From Dallia pectoralis (taxonomy: Eukaryota > Chordata > Actinopteri > Esociformes > Umbridae), in assembly GCA_029465975.1 (NCBI GenBank), contig CM055739.1, forward strand, positions 12,973,289 through 13,037,288: 64,000 bases of DNA, given 5' to 3'. Each line of letters starts with the position of its first letter. Position 1 is the first letter of the stretch. The notes under the pieces were generated by a model. It saw only the letters and a list, made by a program, of their open reading frames with translations, ran no database searches and was not told the origin of the DNA. The translations under genes were made by a program, and so were the position numbers. Positions 32,746-47,401 of this stretch are shown here, one piece after another.

Positions 32746-33819
32746 AAACTCTTTCTCTCAAGTATGTGCTGTGCCTGCGCATTCCTTCTCTCTGTCTTTT
32801 GTTCCCCCCCGTGTTCTCGTCTTGCCGTATATCTTCATCACTTTGGCTTTAGTCGTTCGGTGTAAACCGTGCAGAATAATGTGCTGTTATTTTCCTTAAC
32901 GGAACACCAAAGCAACTGCCCTGGCTTTCTCGGGGGTAGAGCGATCTAGACTGTACAGGTCTACTGTCGTGTGGAATCTATCCTCTGTTTTGTCATTATA
33001 TGACGGGCGGGGTGCTCCTGACACAAATCAGCACAGGGCAACACAGACACTAAACACAGTTGTTTATGGAAAAGCAAACACCGCTAAAAACGAAGACAGT
33101 TTATTTAACATTCACGTCCACATACGTGTAAACAACACGCAAAAACACCAGACTCGCGGTGAAGTCCGTGAGATTAACGCGATTCTCATGATCTACTGGG
33201 TGAACTCCATATCAAATGAGTTCGACAGAAATGTCTCCCTGACACGGCAGCGCTTAATATTTGCACAGACCTGCGGTATATCTGAACAGACTCCGCAGTC
33301 TCCGCAGACCACAGAAGAACTGAGACCAATGGCAGAGTTCTGACCTTGTGTCAGAGACGGGGGAATGAGAGAGAGACGACGACTGATTATCTGAACGGCG
33401 GAGAAGACAGGAAGTGGAGATGCAGGGTCGGTGGGATTCTGGGAGAGATAGAGAGCCAATCAGGCTCCAGCCCTCTCCTCCGCAGAGGGAGAGAGAGCGT
33501 CGGATCGGAACGCGCGCACACTGGTTGCCTTTCATTCCTCCACCCCTCCACCCCTCCACCCATCCAACCCTCTGCTGGTGATACTCTTACAGGACTGCTA
33601 CTGTACAAACACAGCCCAAAGCCTGGCCGTGTTCATTCATATTGATGTGCCATCGCAAACAGGCCTTTTTAACTGGCCGACTTATGCATTCTGTGTGTTT
33701 CTGCATGCGTGTGCGTGTGTGGTTGATGTGTCTATCATTTCACAGACTCCTTGCTGACTTTGAGAGTGGAATCCCATATGCATTAGCTTTAGACTACAGG
33801 CATTGGAATCGTCTCAGGA

Positions 33820-33860
<41 letters not shown>

Positions 33861-36800
33861 TTGTATATGTGTGTGTGTGTGTTTGTAATGAGACAGCACA
33901 CGCCTTTATTACCCAGCACCCCTGCTGTTGAGACTGAAACACGTGTCACATGTCAGTCCGCTGAGAAAAGATGGGGGGAGGGAGGAGAAAAATGGAGGAG
34001 AAAAACCCAATTTTTAACCCTAACCCCAATGGCTTTCCTTAAACCAAACCTATAAAGCACATTTTAGGACTACTGAAATGTAGCAAAAAATAATGACTTC
34101 ATAATGTTATAATATTCCTCAGAAATAGTGAAATCTGGACGTACAACAAAGGAAGAAATTAGAAATAAACCGACCATTAAAATTACAGACTGATCCCGTT
34201 TTTGTCAGTGAGCAAGTGTACAACATCAGCAGGGGATTAAACGCCTTCTTCCTTCACAGTACATACGTAGGCGGGGCAAAAGTTCAGGCAGACTCACCTT
34301 CTCGACCACACTAACATTTGTCCAAACCATCCGTAACGGCTGGGCAAACTTATCAATCCACTGCTGTTTCAACATGAGCTCTCGCTCATCAATGCTTCTG
34401 CTCAGCCTTTCTCACTGCCAGAGGAAAAGATCCATTAGCAGAGAACAAGGGTTGTAAAATATCTCTCCGTTTCTCTCTCCATTCTCCTCTGTTTCCTCTC
34501 CTCCGACGCATCCTCCCTCCTTTATTTATCGTCCTTTGGGGCCCCGTCTCTTTCATTTAACATCTTTCTTTGACTTTGAACAAATATACGTCCAGACTAA
34601 TTGGCATCCCCCTTAATCTCTCTTCCTCCATCTCTCTCTCTCTCTCTCATCTCTCTCCATCTCTCTTTCCTCTCTCCGTCTATCTCTTCTCTCGCCATGT
34701 CTCTCCATCTCTCTCCGTTGTGTCTTTCATTTCTGATGTCTCTCATTTTCTCTCAAGTCCGTCGATAGGTGAGCTGAAGGTGAGGTGAATGTCAAATTAA
34801 CTGCAGTGTGTCCTATGTAGCACACGACTTTATATGGGGGCACAAGTCAAATGGACTCTAGTCAAATTAACTCCACATATGTAGCCAATAGAGTAAATGC
34901 CTTAAGCTTCACGAGCACCGGAGCAGATCCTAAAGGCGAAAAGAGTATTTGTACCCAAGAATTCAGACCTACAAAAAGAAACGCCACAACGTTAAAAAGG
35001 ATGGAAGCCAAACTCATCATTAAGGATCAGCATTTTGTTTCCGACCAGTGAGTGGTTCAAAAGGGGACAAAGCGCAGAGAGTCATGCTTTAATGTATTTG
35101 GCATTCGGTCGGGTTTAGTATTTGTTACTCTCCCAGTCCGGGTAAGGGTCATTAAACGCGTCGGCCCTTATTTCTGACCCTCTGCAGGGCATGCAATAAC
35201 GGGAGCACGTAAAGTCTCTTTTCAATAGAACCGCCCTTGGACAATATAGGCTTCTATTTCAAAGGGCCACAGGTCAACTTTAATAGCGCGCCAGTGCTAT
35301 AAATGATTTTAATTAAAACAATGAAGCAATTCATCAGCTACTGACCTCACATTGCCAGATTCTAGTCATTTGCGCTATCGCCTATAGATTAACTTTAATG
35401 AAACGACTTGCTGCGGCATAATCAATCAGAGATGGACGCGCTGACGGGAATCCGTGAGGGACCACGCTATCATTGTATAGCAGCTTTACCCACTTGGCAG
35501 ACGAAATGATAGGTTACCCATATATTGTCTCAGCGAAGTCCTTCCCCTGGCTCTATGCGTCAGTGTCGGCGAAGAACTAGTGTTTGACTTCGAAAACCAA
35601 GGCTCCAACCGTGGCAACGAGAGCTATGCTTTATACGTTTTATTTTTCCAAAGCCCAAAATAATATAGGCCCAACCCCGTGTTTGTATCTAGAAAACAAA
35701 TCAATGGACCATATAAAGCGATCAATAAGAAAATGCTTTAGCCAGCGATGCTTTATGCTATAAACAAGCTGTAAAATGCGTGCAGTGCCTATAGGCTGTT
35801 TTGGTGATCCCGGTCCTTCCTGGGCCGAATTACGGAGTGGCCGTGTTACACTGACAAAACAAAAGAACACCCTTTAAAGCGATGCGTTTAAGGCTATGAT
35901 CTGTCCTGTGCAAGAGGGAGAAAAACGGTAAGCAAGTTCTCTGCTCTTCACTCTACCCAATATTTCCGTTATTTGGGCTATTGTATTTTATAAGGGCCTC
36001 ATTTTAGACCGCGTACAATCCCTTACTGCGTTAAGTAACCAAAAGGTCACCGGTTGTATATTCTGAAGCTGACACGTTAAAAAAAACGGCCCGTTGTTAC
36101 GCTAAAGGAAAGCACTTAACCTAAACAGCTTCAGTCTGTCACTCTGGAAGATAGCAGTGTCTAAAAGGAAATGTACTGTAAGTAGCTGTGAAGATAGATG
36201 CCATGTATATATATATATATATGCAACAGCCACTACATATAGAATTGAATGACAGACAGTCATTGTACCATTGTCGGCGACAACTCCAGTAGCGTTTTTA
36301 AAAGTGGAAGGGCTTTTGTTCGACCTCCACACTGACGACGCCAGCATTTCAGCATAGCTCTGGTACATCACGCGCTAATTACTAATGGGAGCAATGACAC
36401 GTTCGTCTCATAAAAATGCAAGCTCCCGTCGACATCGGAATCCGGCAGTGGTGACTTCCTGTCTGAAAACCTTAACACGTCTCGCTCACGTCCGTCATGA
36501 AAAAGCAGTTAATGTAAAAAGCAAGTTGGCCTTCCCCACTCGTCGAAGAGCTTAAAAAATAACTCAAATTCAGTCAATAAACTAGATTGAAGAGCTGACA
36601 ATACATATATATTTATCGGTTTTCGAATAAACAGAGGTTTTCAATGTCATATTTCAGTTTCACAGGGCTATTCAAAGCGAAGGTCAACGTGAGTGCATAA
36701 AACAATTACAATTATTTTCAAATGAAATAATGAGCTTTTTACTACAATCTTTAGACATAAGTTACAGTCTGCAATGTCACGCGAAGTGCAAAATGTGGCA

Positions 36801-38402
36801 TCGTATTTGATGCAGGTATCATTTATCAGTCCAACGTTTGGTCTTAATGGTGTTTCAAAAAGTGTGTTTGAGAAATTGTGTTAATTTACTGTGTTAGCAG
36901 GGGTGAAAACTATAAATGCACACACATACACAAATGCAAACTCTGGCTCCGCCCTGACCACCACTGGGCCAATCATAATCATTCCTCCCTCCAGGGAGAA
37001 GCCACCATCACCAGACAAGTGACCAGAAAATAACAATGCCAACCTGTATCTGGCCCCTGGTCAGAAATTAAAATGATTTTATTGCAGGTAACATCAACAG
37101 CTTGGTGTGTGTGTTTAGTGAGTTGACAGAAACGACATGGTGACCTCACCGTGACCTTACGGTGACACTTTGACCTTAACGTAGCGCAGCGTGACCTGGC
37201 AGAGTAATGACATGGGGTCAGCGGAGGTTCACTGATTAATGTTGCCTAGCTAATGATGTGTGTGTGTGTGTGTGCTCTTGTTCCTAACTGATGGTGTGTC
37301 AAGGTAAGTTTGTGTGTGTGTGTGTGTGTGTGTGTGCAGACATGTGTGTACTCGTATTGCTAACTGATGGTGTGTCATTGTAAGTGTGTGTGTGTGTGTG
37401 TGTCTCCACCAGGGGAAACTGAGCATTTCTCAGCCCACCTAACCCTATCAGACTCTGACTGGGACTTATAATTAGCCAATTACAGACAGTTTTTTTTTCA
37501 ATGAACACGAGGAGTGGGGTTAACTTCTTTCCTGGTAATTAATTTGTGACATGAGGGCGGGGAAAACGGAGGTCAAAGCAGAGTAGGACTCACTCATTAG
37601 ATACAGCAGCACTAGCCAAGGACTATTCAATCCCGGGAGGAGTAGCCAGTGGCTGTATCACTGTAAAATCCAAAATGGCAGTAACCAAAAAACTGCAAAG
37701 AATGATGGCCCAGTTTCTATGCTATATTTCTGAGGGATTCTCCAGGTAAATAATATAGATGTCTGCATTTCACAATTGTCGCCATCTCGCTAACCCACCA
37801 TTTCTAAATGTCGTTGCCCAGCTACCCGGGCTCTTTGCTCCTGGCAAAAGTCACACACTCACGATTATTGGCATCTCCTCCTCGAGAAGCCTGCATCCTC
37901 AAACCTCACACAGGACAGCTCCATAGCAAGTGACGACCTCATCGAAAAAGAATGGCTTGCGTCAAAGCCAGAACATTTAAATTAAAGCGATATCCGGAAC
38001 ATTCTTACAATCTTAGATCCTCTGATAAGTTATATAACGGTCCACTAACTTTTAAGCCATTTCAAATGTAATTTTCATCAGTGAAATTTGCAGCGAACGA
38101 TATAGTACTGCAGAAGATAAAGGGTTTTGTCATCAGACAACAATACTCTCAGATCTGCACAGCGCCCAAAGAAACAAACAGCTGCAGTTCAACAGGTTGA
38201 CAGCATTCTCTTTCAAGAATGCACCTTTCCCGCCCACACACACACACACACACACCGAGTTTGCCTGGGAGACAGATAAGAAATCATGCCCTAATGACTC
38301 TACTGAAAGTTACGCCCAAACATTGACTTAAACACATACCGGTTCTGCCTTGAGTCAAACTTAAAAAGAAATACTGTACACCTACTCTGAACCTGCTTGC
38401 TC
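32746..38402. other. Long unique region, no gene recognised
   Basis: Nearly 5.7 kb with few repeats: GT tracts at about 33822-33888, a CT-rich tract at about 34615-34755, a short TA run near 36208-36222 and two GT tracts at about 37258-37405 flanked by a duplicated ctaactgatggtgtgtca word. Base composition is AT-rich with many TAATTA-like words. No frame longer than about 130 codons occurs, and none has a domain that I recognise. It may be intergenic DNA with regulatory elements, but nothing in the sequence alone proves this. Confidence 0.45.
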
Positions 38403-38466
38403 TCACCCACTCTCTCACACACTCACACACACACTCACCCCCGTCACACACTCTCTCACACACTCG

Positions 38467-38497
<31 letters not shown>

Positions 38498-38529
38498 TCA
38501 CCCCCGTCACACACTCTCTCACACACTCG

Positions 38530-38560
<31 letters not shown>

Positions 38561-38592
38561 TCACCCCCGTCACACACTCTCTCACACACTCG

Positions 38593-38629
<37 letters not shown>

Positions 38630-38633
38630 TCAT
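38403..38633. repeat. 63-bp CA-rich minisatellite, 3-4 units
   Basis: The marker cccccgtcacacactctctc recurs at about 38438, 38501 and 38564, 63 bp apart, with CA and CGCA runs in between. Confidence 0.93.
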
Positions 38634-39390
38634 CCCTGTCTAAAGATTCAATTTGCTTTCCAATCAATCCAAGACATAAACAAACTAAATAAGCCATAAC
38701 GTCCTTATGAAAAACACTGGGAGGTCCTCATCCACAACCATCAGACGCACTTCATATTAAAGACATGCATTACTCATCAGGAAGGCATCTGTGACCACAC
38801 GATGTAGGAAGAGATGGAAAGTGCATTACCTGGAACAGAAGAGAGAGAGGGAGAGATATCAGAGAGTGCCGGTTTGCATGGACATAGAAAGTGAGTGATG
38901 GCTGGAGAATATCGAATTGAACGTCAGGAAACAAACGCGTGATAAGGAGTTGCTTAGCCTCGTCAGGGGCAGAACCGATCTCTAGTTTCACTGTATAGAT
39001 CCGAACCGGGTTAATCTGTCGATTTAGTCCAGAACGTCAGTGTTTTCAGACAACTCTTCACCCGCTGGTTATGACATTCTATTTCACATGATTTCCAAAT
39101 GACGCAATTGCCCTTTTTATCTCCCATTAACATTATCGCCGGCCGCCTGTTCCGCTCACAGCATGTTTAACTGGTTAATGTCTGACCTTCCGCAACATGA
39201 ATATTGTTTAAGTTTAATGACGTTTAAAGTAACTGCCCATTGTTTTTTCGGAGATATCGGATGACCTATAATTGCTAGTCGTTTTTTTACAACATAGGGG
39301 AAGTAGTTTTCCATCCCAAAACAATGAATGATGTTGAAACAGCTTTTCTGTTCAAGAACATTTTACTCTGCATACGGTAACAAAAGAATT
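38634..39390. other. Unique spacer, no gene seen
   Basis: AT-rich non-repetitive DNA. It includes a GA-rich word near 38836-38860. Nothing is recognised. Confidence 0.4.
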
Positions 39391-41666
39391 ACATTGGTTA
39401 ATACCAGTTATAGAACATGACATTGGTGTATACCAGTTATAGAACATGACATTGGTGTATACCAGTTATAGAACATGACATTGGTGTATACCAGTTATAG
39501 AACATGACATTGGTGTATACCAGTTATAGAACATGACATGGTGTATACCAGTTATAGAACACACCAGTTATAGAACATGACATGGTGTATACCAGTTATA
39601 GAACATACCAGTTATAGAACATGACATTGGTGTATACCAGTTATAGAACATGACATGGTGTATACCAGTTATAGAACATGACATGGTGTATACCAGTTAT
39701 AGAACATACCAGTTATAGAACATGACATGGTATATACCAGTTATAGAACATGACATGGTGTATACCAGTTATAGAACATACCAGTTATAGAACATGACAT
39801 GGTGTATACCAGTTATAGAACATACCAGTTATAGAACATGACATGGTGTATACCAGTTATAGAACATACCAGTTATAGAACATACCAGTTATAGAACATT
39901 ACATGGTGTATACCAGTTATAGAACATAACATGGTGTATACCAGTTATAGAACATACCAGTTATAGAACATGACATGGTGTATACCAGTTATAGAACATG
40001 ACATGGTGTATACCAGTTATAGAACACACCAGTTATAGAACATGACATGGTGTATACCAGTTATAGAACATGACATTGGTGTATACCAGTCATAGAACAT
40101 ACCAGTTATAGAACATGACATGGTGTATACCAGTTATAGAACACACCAGTTATAGAACATGACATGGTGTATACCAGTTATAGAACATGACATTGGTGTA
40201 TACCAGTTATAGAACATACCAGTTATAGAACATCACATGGTGTATACCAGTTATAGAACACACCAGTTATAGAACATGACATTGGTGTATACCAGTTATA
40301 GAACATACCAGTTATAGAACATGACATGGTGTATACCAGTTATAGAATATACCAGTTATAGAACATGACATGGTGTATACCAGTTATAGAACATGACATT
40401 GGTGTATACCAGTTATAGAACATACCAGTTATAGAACACACCAGTTATAGAACATGACATGGTGTATACCAGTTATAGAACACACCAGTTATAGAACATG
40501 ACATGGTGTATACCAGTTATAGAACATAACATGGTGTATACCAGTTATAGAACACACCAGTTATAGAACATGACATGGTGTATACCAGTTATAGAACATA
40601 CCAGTTATAGAACATGACATGGTGTATACCAGTTATAGAACATGACATGGTGTGTACCAGTTATAGAACATACCAGTTATAGAACATGACATGGTGTATA
40701 CCAGTTATAGAACATGACATGGTGTATACCAGTTATAGAACATGACATGGTGTATACCAGTTATAGAACATACCAGTTATAGAACATGACATGGTGTATA
40801 CCAGTTATAGAACATAACATGGTGTATACCAGTTATAGAACATACCAGTTATAGAACATGACATGGTGTATACCAGTTATAGAACATACCAGTTATAGAA
40901 CATGACATGGTGTATACCAGTTATAGAACACACCAGTTATAGAACATGACATGGTGTATACCAGTTATAGAACATACCAGTTATAGAACATGACATGGTG
41001 TATACCAGTTATAGAACATGACATGGTGTATACCAGTTATAGAACATGACATGGTGTATACCAGTTATAGAACATGACATGGTGTATACCAGTTATAGAA
41101 CATGACATGGTGTATACCAGTTATAGAACATGACATTGGTGTATACCAGTTATAGAACATGACATGGTGTATACCAGTTATAGAACATGACATGGTGTAT
41201 ACCAGTTATAGAACATGACATGGTGTATACCAGTTATAGAACATGACATGGTGTATACCAGTTATAGAACATGACATGGTGTATACCAGTTATAGAACAT
41301 GACATGGTGTATACCAGTTATAGAACATGACATGGTGTATACCAGTTATAGAACATGACATTGGTGTATACCAGTTATAGAACATGACATGGTGTATACC
41401 AGTTATAGAACATGACATGGTGTATACCAGTTATAGAACATGACATGGTGTATACCAGTTATAGAACATGACATGGTGTATACCAGTTATAGAACATGAC
41501 ATGGTGTATACCAGTTATAGAACATGACATGGTGTATACCAGTTATAGAACATGACATTGGTGTATACCAGTTATAGAACATGACATGGTGTATACCAGT
41601 TATAGAACATGACATGGTGTATACCAGTTATAGAACATGACATTGGTGTATACCAGTTATAGAACT
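39391..41666. repeat. Large minisatellite with long and short units
   Basis: The longest array in the window (about 2.28 kb). The common core is ataccagttatagaacat. Long units add 'gacatggtgt' (28 bp) or 'gacattggtgt' (29 bp). Short units are only the 16-bp core accagttatagaacat/c. In the left two thirds, long and short units alternate irregularly. The right third (about 40980-41666) is almost purely long units. The left boundary unit (acattggttaataccag) and the right one (gaacttaataatg) are degenerate. Confidence 0.97.
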
Positions 41667-42110
41667 TAATAATGTGAACAGATTGCTGATTTGACGATTC
41701 AATTTTAGCTAGACGGCTGGGCTCTTCAAACTCCTCAGAATCAGAAACGATTCCATCCTTCTGACACAAACACTGGTTTGTGTCAGTACCAATACTGGTG
41801 CTACGTAGTTTGAATGTTTTGCATTGTAATAGCCGTGTGTCCATATTATATTTGCAGCAATGGTAGAGCAATGGTTTCAAACAGCAATTTGTACCAGACA
41901 AAATTGTGATTGTCTGCAATATTAACCAACTGATTTCTACCCCTGACCATGTCTGTTGTATACATGCATGCATTTCCATTATTGCACTAAAGAGTGTAGG
42001 GATCAATATCCCCGTGAAATATAGTTTCAACAAAACACAATAGGATTTTACCAGTTTTCAATGAGGCATACTGCTCTAGTAACTGATTAACTGACTTCCA
42101 CACATTAGGG
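41572..42110 (-). other. Open frame running into the array, membrane-like
   Basis: The minus-strand frame that enters the array at about 41666 has a non-repetitive part of about 110 residues. It starts with two hydrophobic stretches (around LYFTGILIPTLFSAI, and then ISWLILQTITILSG). These are followed by NCCLKPLLYHCC and a hydrophilic tail with SDSEEFEE. The order of a hydrophobic helix, NCC..PLLY and a charged tail is reminiscent of the seventh helix of class A receptors (usual motif NPxxY), but Lys stands where Asn is expected. A similar hydrophobic reading continues upstream only after a frame change. The C-terminus would be encoded by the minisatellite. This is probably a relic or chance, and I name no function. 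Confidence 0.2.
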
Positions 42111-42221
42111 AACAATCCAAGGTGTAGCATCTTTAAGAGAATATGATGGATAGTAGAGTTAAAGAGGTGATCATTTTACTGGCTAGGCAGTTTAAGTAGA
42201 AGTGCTGTGCAGCAGTTGTTA

Positions 42222-42630
42222 AAGATCCACACACACACTCACAGTTTAAAAAGAAGCACACACACTCACAGTTAAAAAAGAAGCACACACACTCACAGTT
42301 AGACAAGGAAGTACACAGACTCACAGTTCAAAAAGAAGCACACACACTCACAGTTAAAAAAGAAGCACACACACTCACAGTTAGACAAGGAAGTACACAC
42401 ACACACTCACAGTTAAATAAAGAAGCACACACACTCACAGTTCAAAAAGAAGCACACACACTCACAGTTAGACAAGGAAGTACACACACTCACAGTTCAA
42501 AAAGAAGCACACACACTCACAGTAAGACAAGAAGCACACACACTCACAGTTAAAAAAGAAGCACACACACTCACAGTTAGACAAGGAAGTACACACACTC
42601 ACAGTTAGATAAAAAATACACACACTCAAA
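42222..42630. repeat. 27-bp minisatellite, about 15 units
   Basis: Units read cacacacactcacagtt followed by an A-rich linker (aaaaaagaag, agacaaggaag, caaaaagaag). The spacing is mostly 27 bp (acagtt at 42241, 42268, 42295). The minus strand is open with a CECVCFF motif for this reason only. Confidence 0.93.
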
Positions 42631-45549
42631 GAGTCCACAGTCCCACAATGATCAAGAGATCTTTTCAAAATGTATTTCAAACAAAAAAGTAAGATCACAA
42701 AGTTGAACAAACTAGACTTAAGCGTCTTCACTTTCATAGGTAACCTAAAGGAAACGTAAATATCTGTACTCTGTCGGGACAGGAAATGACATTACCTTGA
42801 GACTGAATTAATATTCTACGAGCAAACACTTTTTGTAGAATTGAGAGACACCGGTTGCTGGTCCCAAGAACAAGCCATTGTGGGCGTTATTGTCAAAAAC
42901 AACCATGTAGATTTAGAGATATCCAGACGATTGCAATAATTCAATATCAAAAGGATCCTTCAAGACAATGGCAAGCAGTGTTTCACAGGGAGAGGTTGAG
43001 GGAGAAAGACACCAGAGTGAAACACAAGTGGCTCCAGGACTTCCCTTCCTAGACCATTGATTACCTATTAGACACAGACCTCGGCATGCAACAGGAAATG
43101 AAAGAAGCGAACTAACAGCGCAGTATTGCAGGCTAATTACATGCCACAGGGCTTCTACTTAGTCGATGAGATTAAGAGGCAAAACGGTCGCCGGCATTTG
43201 GGTTTTGGTGAAAGCATCCAGCCAATATTGCTTTATTGCGTTCTCAATATCAAACTAACCACCGCTCTGAGCCCGGTCCCGGTACGGGTTATTTACTGGG
43301 CTTAGGGATTTAAATTATTTTTCCAGCATGCACAATGGTAATCAATTGATCCAGCCCCCCACTCCGGTCTGAGAGCCAGTAGCGCATATCTGACTCCCTG
43401 AGGCATCCATGTGAAATACTACATATGCTGGTTGGACCCATTGAACGGTCATGACTTCTTTGACATTCTTACCTGATCTCCAGGTTATCGCGTCGGGGTA
43501 CAAAACTCCCAAGGTGTTTTATTTGTATAATGCACTGTCCCTTAAAACAATCAAATAGTTCACACAACATCTAGCACTCGCATGAATAGATTTAACTTGT
43601 CTCATGTAAAGGTACTCCAATCGATCAATACACAATCGGCCAACAAATGCAAACTGTAGCAATCAGTAAACGATCTGCATTTTGTTGACATTAATTCTTG
43701 TTTTTACCTTAAATGACAAGGAAAAACATATTGAGGAATCATACATGGACTGTTTTCTTTCTCCAATCAAATTATGTTACTAACAGATGATTAAGCAGGA
43801 ATGTCTATAATATAATATGTCTTGAGAACTTAGTTTTCTCTTTTAAAAATGTTCACTCAATGAAAGGTTGGACAGCATTTTTTGTTCACATTTTGCTAGG
43901 GTCCAATCGTGGGAGGTACTGTATTTAATATATGCACAGCAAAATCCACATTAGTCCAATAACTCCATTTGAAATTGCTAAATGATCCATTGTATCTCCA
44001 TCTTGAAACAATTCCATATGTTAGCTTAGTGCAAATCACAGTATAAGGGAAAACGAAGAGCACTGACTTCACAGAGATTTATTCATTTCACCACCTTCAT
44101 TAACTATATGATTTGCATGAGAAATTTGAACTATGTGAGTAAATAGCCTATAGTCAAATAACTTTTAGCCCGGGATTAGTGTTCGTCAGGGAGATCAGGT
44201 GATGTAATTACATGCACAAACACAAATAAAAACATACAAATAAGAAAGTAATAATTCCAGCGGGGGAAGCCTTCAGCCTTTTGGTTCAACTTCACTGATT
44301 ATACCAGGCCTGACTGAATACAGATCTTTGTGTTTTAAAAGAAATGCCAGTTTTACAGGCGTTGGTGGCGTTTGGAACAAGAAAAACAATAATTGATTGA
44401 AACAGAAATGTCTGCTGTAAAGCAGCTTGCGTACCTATAAAAGAGCTGCCAGGATGCACAATCAACTTTCACTGTAAAAGCTTTAGTTATTATAGCCTAC
44501 TTTTCATGCCAAATACATCAGTAAAATATATCAGAAACCCTCGCTGTTAACAGATCGCAAAGCAGCATTCCTACTGAGCTAATTAGGGAATTACCAGTTC
44601 ACTCTCTTATACACAGACTAACACCAACGGGCCGGAAGCAATTAAGTTGTCGGCTGTGAAATGCTGAAATAATTACGGTCACACTCTCTCATTTCAGACG
44701 GGATGATGATGATTGACACTATGTGTGTATGACATGTGACTATATAGCTGCGGGGAGATCTACGGATACGCCGGTGCCAAGAAGGAACGGAAAGATGACG
44801 CCACAGTCAAGTGTTTTCTGACGGATGAATTGGCTGTTGCGCGACGCCGTTTACATCCGGTTAGGCGACGACAGCTGCTTCCCACAGTTATGACACGTTT
44901 CCCTAATCACACGTTGACACGAAGACAATTCTAGGCACTATTTATTTACTCCTTAAACTTCACTTGAGGTGACTTTAGCTGGCAGGACGTTTAGATTTGG
45001 TTAGCGCCCTCAAAAAATATTTCACACATGCAAATCATTGACACGTCTAAAGATAATTCTTAGGTATTTTCGCAGGGGTGTTGGATGGGTTTCAGACAAC
45101 ATAAAATACTATGCCATGCAGATAGTCATCAAAACCAGCTGCATGGAGAACTTCCTGTTGTGAGACGGTTATGAGCAAACCTTGTGACGGTCGAGTGTTT
45201 TCATATCCAGATGAATGAGGCCCCGGGATAAAAGGGAGTCTTTATAGATTTGATCAATAATGCACAGGTTTTCTCCATGTTTCACCCCATCTCACCAAGC
45301 ACACTACGGCTATTAGCCACCTTACAGCTGGAGCTGACAAACATGGACATAGACATTACAAACACACCATTCCAAACACACACACACACACACACACTTT
45401 GTGTTATCTCATCCTTCAAGGGACCCAAAAAGCATTCACATTCAAATTCCTATTTTTCACCCTACCCTTTAACCCTAACCCAAACTGACCCAAAAAACGT
45501 GCACATGCACACACTTGCATTGAAACACACACAAGCAAACACACACAGA

Positions 45550-45582
<33 letters not shown>

Positions 45583-47401
45583 GCAAACACTCACAAGCAA
45601 ACACACACACACTCACACACACACAGACACACACACACACACACACACACGCACAGGCGCACACACGCACACACACACACACACGCACGCACGCACACAC
45701 ACACACACACTCGGATGCTTATTAACTCAGTTTCCCAAACAAATTACTGAGCAGGAATAAGTACATCTGGGACCAGGTCTCCGTGGGGGATGCCAACGCA
45801 TGGTGCAACAGCATGGCGGAGAATTATGGATGCAAAATAAATGGATCCACAGCTGCCAACAGCCGTCACACAAATAGCACGGGTGTGGACTGCCAAATGA
45901 GCCGACCGGCTGTGCCAAACGGGGAGAAAGAGAGGAGGAAAAAGGTACAGAAAAACAAAAAGGTCAATGATGAAGAGGAGCGTGGTGCCGGGCCGCTGTT
46001 ATGATGTTTCTCCAAGCGTGCGCACGTGTAGAGCGATGCACAGGTAGCAGGTTGTGGATCACACGTGCACATTCAGACACGGGCGCTATCGCGCACAAAC
46101 GTCATCTTAGAAATGAAATTCAAGAAAAACAGGTTTTCACTGAGAATGTATCCTCGTCGTCAAGGGTGATATTTCTGTCGATTTAAAACGTAAAATGGAA
46201 GAAAAAAAATTTGATCTTGGTCAACAGATCTCTTAAAATACAGACGCTAAATGTAAAACGAACAAAGTTCTCTTATACTTATACATTAAGTCTATGAGGC
46301 ATTTTCATCCGAATACAACTCAGGGCGACGTACAATTTATTAGGCCACAGATGAGAAGACACAGATGCAATAAGGTTTGATGGATTGACAGAGTGACTAA
46401 AGGGCACTCGGATGATGTCGGAGCTCCATCATTTTCAAAGTGTGTTATTCGGGTGACAAGATGAGTGATGAGTGACAGCTGGATTAACGAATAACAATCG
46501 AGCTCTTATCCATAACAATCTCCTCATGTAGCTCAGAGTGGCCTTCTCACGCCAGATGTCCACGTGGATGGCTGAGGTGCAAGCGGCGATATCTGTCCAC
46601 GACCATAATGGCGACATTTCAATATGTTCTGAAGCGTGAAGCCTTCTTTTTGTCTTTCTGCATTCTGTCACTCAAACATCTTGTACCGGCTATTTATTCG
46701 CCCAACCTCTCTTATGAAACGCTAACATATCCAGCTTCATAGAACATGATGAAACGCAGTTAAATGAGCTAAAGCGAGAGACTAAACTGTGACAGAAGTG
46801 ATTTTGGTGTGAAAGAGATTCATAAAAATGTTCAACTGAATCTTGAAGTGTATAAAGTGCGTCTTACGCAGGAGGTAAATAAAGAAGATTTTAAATGTTA
46901 TATTAGGGTGATTTACTTGACTTACCATTAGAATTTCACTGGCAAAATCACTGCTGTCACCTTACATTTCGGTCTAAGCTCACAGAACCCATTCATTCAA
47001 CTGCATTCCCAAGCTAGTCTTCATGTTTTATGACGCCAAACACCTCAGGAGAGGTTCGAGAAATGAATAGCCTACTCGAGACATTTGATCGATGGAGGAC
47101 AGGAATGCGTCATGCATCTGAATGTGTACAGAGCATCGGAAAGAGAGCCGACCAATAAACAGCAGCAAATCAGCCAGACAAACACGTCTAAGATCACAAG
47201 GCAGTAAATAATGGCAGGCCCATTTCATGTGATCTCGTAGCCTTTATTAGACAGCTTACTACCAGAATGGTAAAAAGTCATATAAATAAAGCTAGACATA
47301 CTCAGTCACTCATGACAGACACAGAATGTGCCTTCCATATCAATGAATGAAACATCTTTCATCTGGTAGACGCTTTGTCATTTCAACAAGCTGGTATGAC
47401 A
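42631..47401. other. Long unique region, no gene recognised
   Basis: About 4.8 kb. Its only clear repeats are a CA tract at about 45379-45399 and a CA/CGCA cluster at about 45528-45711. The rest is AT-rich and non-repetitive, and no frame resembles a known protein. Confidence 0.45.

Noticed and set aside
33193..33645. Several overlapping frames near 33.2-33.6 kb taken as a possible exon
   Set aside because: Frames on both strands are of similar length, none has a recognisable domain, and the plus frame from 32969 has no plausible splice or start context.
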